From positions 1 through 19,005 of the forward strand of contig CAZIKN010000105.1 of assembly GCA_964539805.1 (NCBI GenBank): a stretch of DNA of 19,005 nucleotides, given 5' to 3'. Under the pieces are notes generated by a model, which was not told the origin of the DNA, searched no databases, and saw only the letters and a program-made list of their open reading frames with translations. Origin of the DNA: M3007 sp964539805. GTDB lineage: Bacteria > Bacteroidota > Bacteroidia > Chitinophagales > Saprospiraceae. A program made the position numbers and the translations under genes. Each line of letters opens with the position of its first letter. Position 1 is the stretch's first letter. Of this stretch, positions 16,249-19,005 are shown piece by piece.

Positions 16249-17058
16249 CTATGGACAGCTCAGTTTCTCTACGGTCACCGTATAAGCTGCCGGACAGGTA
16301 ATGGTCATTTTTTGTCCGATGGACATTACCCCCGTCACAACATATTGCGATTTGATCGAAAAAAACAGGCTGCTGGCGCTGTAAATTACCGACCTGTTGT
16401 CGCTGGAAAAACTAAATCCACCTTCGGTCAGGCATGGCTGGATGTCTCCTGAACGTGTTATCAGGTTCAACGTGCCGTCGGTTTTCATGCTGACAATGGA
16501 TGTGACAGATTCCCCGCTCAGCGGATTGGTTATGGTTATGCGTCGTATATCCTGATTGGTAGCCGTGGATGGTCCCCAGGTCAATGATCGCTCGTTGGGG
16601 ATAGCTGCGTCATAGATTAGTGTACTACTGTTTGCCACATTACAATTGCAGCGGTCTATTGATTGGCTGGGCAGTGCGAGGCTTACCACCACATCCCAGG
16701 TCATGGAATCGCTTGCTGCAATTGTTTGGTTGCTGATGCCCAAGGTTTTATAGTTTTCACCCACATAGGTCAACGTATAGCTGAATGTACCGGGAAAAGA
16801 AAGTCGGTATGGCTGATCTATGAGTATTTCCCTTTCCATTGGCTTTGCCATACTTTCCCCTACCGGTGTTACGGCCAAGCGAACAGATTTAATTTTTTTC
16901 ACCTGATCCTTTCCCGATAATTGGGGCGTAATTTCTATCCCGCCGGGTATCGGACGAATTTTTGGGTTTGGCGTGACGCTTTGCAGGCCTTCGTATTTGC
17001 ATGATGAAAATACCAAAAGTATGGCCACCAGGAATAAGAAAAAACGAGTATGCTTCAT
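16249..17058 (-). CDS. Lipoprotein of unknown function
   Basis: A 269-residue protein starting at the ATG at 17058; the upstream frame to 17118 would add a non-signal N-terminus (MHANGLAGH) and is rejected. The lipoprotein signal peptide is clear: MKHTRFFLFLVAILLVFSSC, with Cys 20 as the lipid anchor. The mature part is beta-rich and polar, starting KYEGLQSVTPNPKI. It contains a CNC pair (SIDRCNCNVAN) and further cysteines near QPCLTE, TITCPA and the extreme C-terminus (KLSCP), which may pair as disulfides in the envelope. No family is recognised. A central part (SVRLAVTPVGESM) may be an Ig-like domain. It is monocistronic, with its own terminator, and divergent from the 17251 gene. Confidence 0.75.
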   Translation of the reverse strand: MKHTRFFLFLVAILLVFSSCKYEGLQSVTPNPKIRPIPGGIEITPQLSGKDQVKKIKSVRLAVTPVGESMAKPMEREILIDQPYRLSFPGTFSYTLTYVGENYKTLGISNQTIAASDSMTWDVVVSLALPSQSIDRCNCNVANSSTLIYDAAIPNERSLTWGPSTATNQDIRRITITNPLSGESVTSIVSMKTDGTLNLITRSGDIQPCLTEGGFSFSSDNRSVIYSASSLFFSIKSQYVVTGVMSIGQKMTITCPAAYTVTVEKLSCP

Positions 17059-17086
17059 AATTACAAATGTTTGTTGTTCGATGATG

Positions 17087-17118
17087 CAAAGGTGGCCTGC
17101 CAGCCCGTTGGCATGCAA
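17087..17118 (-). promoter_or_regulatory. Possible promoter of the lipoprotein gene
   Basis: On the minus strand TTG (17118-17116) is followed after 21 bp by CACCTTTG (17094-17087), one mismatch from TAnnTTTG. It lies about 29 bp before the ATG at 17058. Confidence 0.35.
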
Positions 17119-17250
17119 TTACATTTTTTTTCTATTTTGCAGCCCAATGTTGGCTTCTTCCCGGGCCTTATATCGTTTTTTATGCTGTTATATGTAAAAA
17201 AATAAAGTTCAAAATGTTGATTAATAGTCATTTATAATAATTTGTTTCTT

Positions 17251-18771
17251 ATGCCATCCCCCTCAGCAAGCAACAAAAAAGGACATCGGAACGCAGTGGC
17301 CATTCTGGCAACATTGGATAAAAAAGAACAAAAAAGCCTGTTGCAATTTCTGGATTCCACTTATTGTACTGGCCTGTCGCCCGATCATGACTGTATCATT
17401 TTGATCAGGACACTATTAAAACTGCTGCAAAATGCCGATCCCAAAATCCATGAAGACGAACAGGTGTACCGCTCCCTCTACCCCGGACAGGACTTTGTGG
17501 CCAACAAGTACAATCGCCTGATGTCCGATGCGCAGGCTTTGTTGAAGCGCTTTGTGGTCATGGAGCAGGTTCTGCCTGAACTGCACGATGATGCAGCGCT
17601 GCTTCAACAGGCTCGGTATTGGCGCAAGAAACAAGAAAGAGAGCATTTTGAAAAAGTGTCAGAACAGCTCGGGAAACGCCAGCAAGAGCGCACCAAATGG
17701 GAGGGAGAGCAATATTATTGGAACTACTTGGTGGAGCAGGAAAAAGTGGAGTACAATAATGATTTCAATCAGCACAAAGGGGATGTCAACCTGCCCATAG
17801 CCCTTCAGGCACTGGATGAATTTTACCTCGTAGAGCGGATATTTACCACCTGTTGCCTGCTCACGCAAAAACAAGTGACAGATATGGCGTTGCCCAATCC
17901 GCTTTTACCTTTTGATCCCACACAATTCCCGTGGTTTGCAGCACATCCTTTGGGCCAATTGCTGCACCAGACCATGAAATGCCTACAGCCTGACATTCAA
18001 GATTCCGATGCCTCTTTTGACCGCTTTCAGGCCCTGCTACAACAGCAACAAGATAGCCTGTCCGACAGGTATGCCGATCAATTGGAGTACGTGGCGGGTA
18101 ATTTTTTCACGCGCCAGATCAATAACGGGTACACTCGTTACCAACAAGACCTGTTCAAACTGTTTCAGCAACGGGTGAAGAGTGGCCGCATCTATCGTCA
18201 CGGGAAAGTGATGGCCAATGAATTTCAAAGTATTGTGGCCATTGCACTCAAGGTAAGGGCATTTGATTGGGCCGAGGCATTTATCACCGCCCACAAAGAT
18301 AAAATAAGTGGTACGGAATACCCCGAAAACGCCTACCTGTACAATTACTGTGATTACCTGTTCCATCGCTATTGTTATCCTGATGACCCAAATGCACCAA
18401 GAGAAAAAGCATATTTGAACACTATCCTTCCGCTCATCAATCAGGCCCATTATCAGGATATGTTGTACAAACGCGCCGCAAGGGTACTGGAAATCAAGAC
18501 CATTTATGAAAACGACCCTAAAAAGGAGTTTGATTTTTTGTTTGACAAGATACAGGCCATGCGCACTTTTATCACCAGGGACGAATTTATGCCCGCCGAA
18601 AAAAAAGAAGGCTACAACCTTTTTGCCAAGGCCGTTCTGCTGATGATCAGGTATCAAATCGCCATTGACCGCAACCCAAAGGCAGTGGCGGCACTTTCAC
18701 AAGAAATACGGGCTTCAAGGTTTGTGGTGGCGCGGGACTGGCTGTTGGAGAAATTGGGGCAAATGGATTGA
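17251..18771 (+). CDS. Uncharacterised helical cytosolic protein, Bacteroidota-specific family
   Basis: A 506-residue protein starting at the ATG at 17251; a TTG nine bases earlier is in frame but less likely. There is no signal peptide or membrane helix. The N-terminal about 100 residues have a pattern I recognise from an unnamed Bacteroidota family: a LDKKEQKSLLQFLDS helix, then a helix with LIRTLLKLL, and EQVYRSLYPGQDF leading to NRLMSDAQALLKRF. The rest is helical, with a glutamine-rich charged region (about 120-145, QARYWRKKQEREHFEK) and later helix pairs that could be TPR-like repeats (YNYCDYLFHRYCY; YNLFAKAVLLMIRYQ). No catalytic motif is visible. It is divergent from the lipoprotein gene; function unknown. 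A TTG and a near-consensus TAATTTG lie shortly upstream. Confidence 0.82.
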   Translation: MPSPSASNKKGHRNAVAILATLDKKEQKSLLQFLDSTYCTGLSPDHDCIILIRTLLKLLQNADPKIHEDEQVYRSLYPGQDFVANKYNRLMSDAQALLKRFVVMEQVLPELHDDAALLQQARYWRKKQEREHFEKVSEQLGKRQQERTKWEGEQYYWNYLVEQEKVEYNNDFNQHKGDVNLPIALQALDEFYLVERIFTTCCLLTQKQVTDMALPNPLLPFDPTQFPWFAAHPLGQLLHQTMKCLQPDIQDSDASFDRFQALLQQQQDSLSDRYADQLEYVAGNFFTRQINNGYTRYQQDLFKLFQQRVKSGRIYRHGKVMANEFQSIVAIALKVRAFDWAEAFITAHKDKISGTEYPENAYLYNYCDYLFHRYCYPDDPNAPREKAYLNTILPLINQAHYQDMLYKRAARVLEIKTIYENDPKKEFDFLFDKIQAMRTFITRDEFMPAEKKEGYNLFAKAVLLMIRYQIAIDRNPKAVAALSQEIRASRFVVARDWLLEKLGQMD

Positions 18772-18854
18772 ATATCAAATATTTGTAAACATGATGATGA
18801 AATCAAATTTTTCAAAATAAAATATTTATTAAACAAATTGTTTTCAAAATTGCA

Positions 18855-18862
18855 TACTTTTG
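18855..18862 (+). promoter_or_regulatory. Promoter -7 element near the right edge
   Basis: TACTTTTG is an exact TAnnTTTG match, identical to the element of the toxin-23-like operon. It lies 32 bp before the ATG at 18895. Upstream DNA is very AT-rich; a TTG at 18838-18840 is closer than the usual -33 distance. Confidence 0.55.
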
Positions 18863-18894
18863 CGGCATCTTCTAATTTATTAAAACAATAAAAT

Positions 18895-18942
18895 ATGGGT
18901 GCTTACCTACACATCGGTGACCTTGCCCTTGCTTGCTCGTGA
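18895..18942 (+). CDS. Possible 15-residue leader peptide, or start of a gene interrupted by TGA
   Basis: The frame reads MGAYLHIGDLALACS and then TGA. The ATG has an A-rich upstream region (aaaacaataaaat) and a promoter element 32 bp before it, both typical of real starts here. After the TGA the same frame is open to the window end (21 codons, GSVTHSCREDE and on). Two overlapping hairpins start right after the stop: 18943-18955 (gggtc/gaccc) and 18947-18959 (ctgtg/cacag), which cannot form together. A leader peptide with an attenuator is possible, as is a noncoding RNA or a recoded or broken gene. The family is not recognised. Confidence 0.3.
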   Translation: MGAYLHIGDLALACS

Positions 18943-19005
18943 GGGTCTGTGACCCACAGTTGTCGGGAAGACGAAAAATCACTTGATATCAGTATATTTG
19001 GGGTA

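Noticed and set aside
18037..18657. 206-residue frame antisense to the helical protein gene
   Set aside because: The sense frame has a convincing family pattern and codon use; the antisense product has no coherent domain.

Overview
The window looks like a chromosomal segment of a Bacteroidota bacterium, most likely of the Saprospiraceae/Chitinophagia type. Supporting signs are a very large surface protein built from Ig-like and HYR repeats and ending in a type IX secretion (T9SS) sorting domain, promoter elements of the TAnnTTTG type, A-rich regions before start codons rather than strong Shine-Dalgarno sites, lipoproteins with FSSC/HASC lipoboxes, and a secreted TPR-CHAT protein. No tRNA, rRNA, CRISPR array or recognisable transposase was found.

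Positions 1-7250 (+) hold the 3' part of a giant secreted adhesin, open at the left edge of the window. It has two related N-terminal beta domains, a cadherin-like segment, eight full Ig-like repeats, twelve HYR-like modules (six of exactly 255 bp each) and a T9SS C-terminal domain. Just before and inside that sorting domain the coding sequence contains two in-frame blocks of short repetitive DNA. After a probable terminator and nested inverted repeats comes a two-gene operon (7567-8546, +): a six-helix membrane protein and a small winged-helix regulator, overlapping by ATGA.

Positions 8577-15933 hold six minus-strand genes. In transcription order these are: a secreted beta-rich protein resembling polymorphic toxin type 23; a lysine-rich lipoprotein; a protein with a C-terminal beta/gamma-crystallin-like domain; a secreted TPR-CHAT protease-like protein with both catalytic residues present; an ECF sigma factor; and a single-pass anti-sigma-like protein with a helical periplasmic domain. 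The first three are tightly spaced behind a good promoter, and the first two are visibly more AT-rich than their surroundings, so they may be a transferred toxin-type cassette. The last three suggest a cell-envelope signalling module.

Positions 16249-18771 hold a divergent pair: a lipoprotein (-) with a hairpin terminator, and a cytosolic helical protein (+) of an uncharacterised Bacteroidota family. The right end (18855-19005) has a strong promoter-like element, a 15-codon ORF and two mutually exclusive hairpins, so it may be a regulatory leader for a gene beyond the window.

The best candidates for something undescribed are the toxin-23-like/lipoprotein/crystallin cassette, the CHAT protease next to a sigma/anti-sigma pair, and the repeat insertions in the secretion signal of the adhesin.
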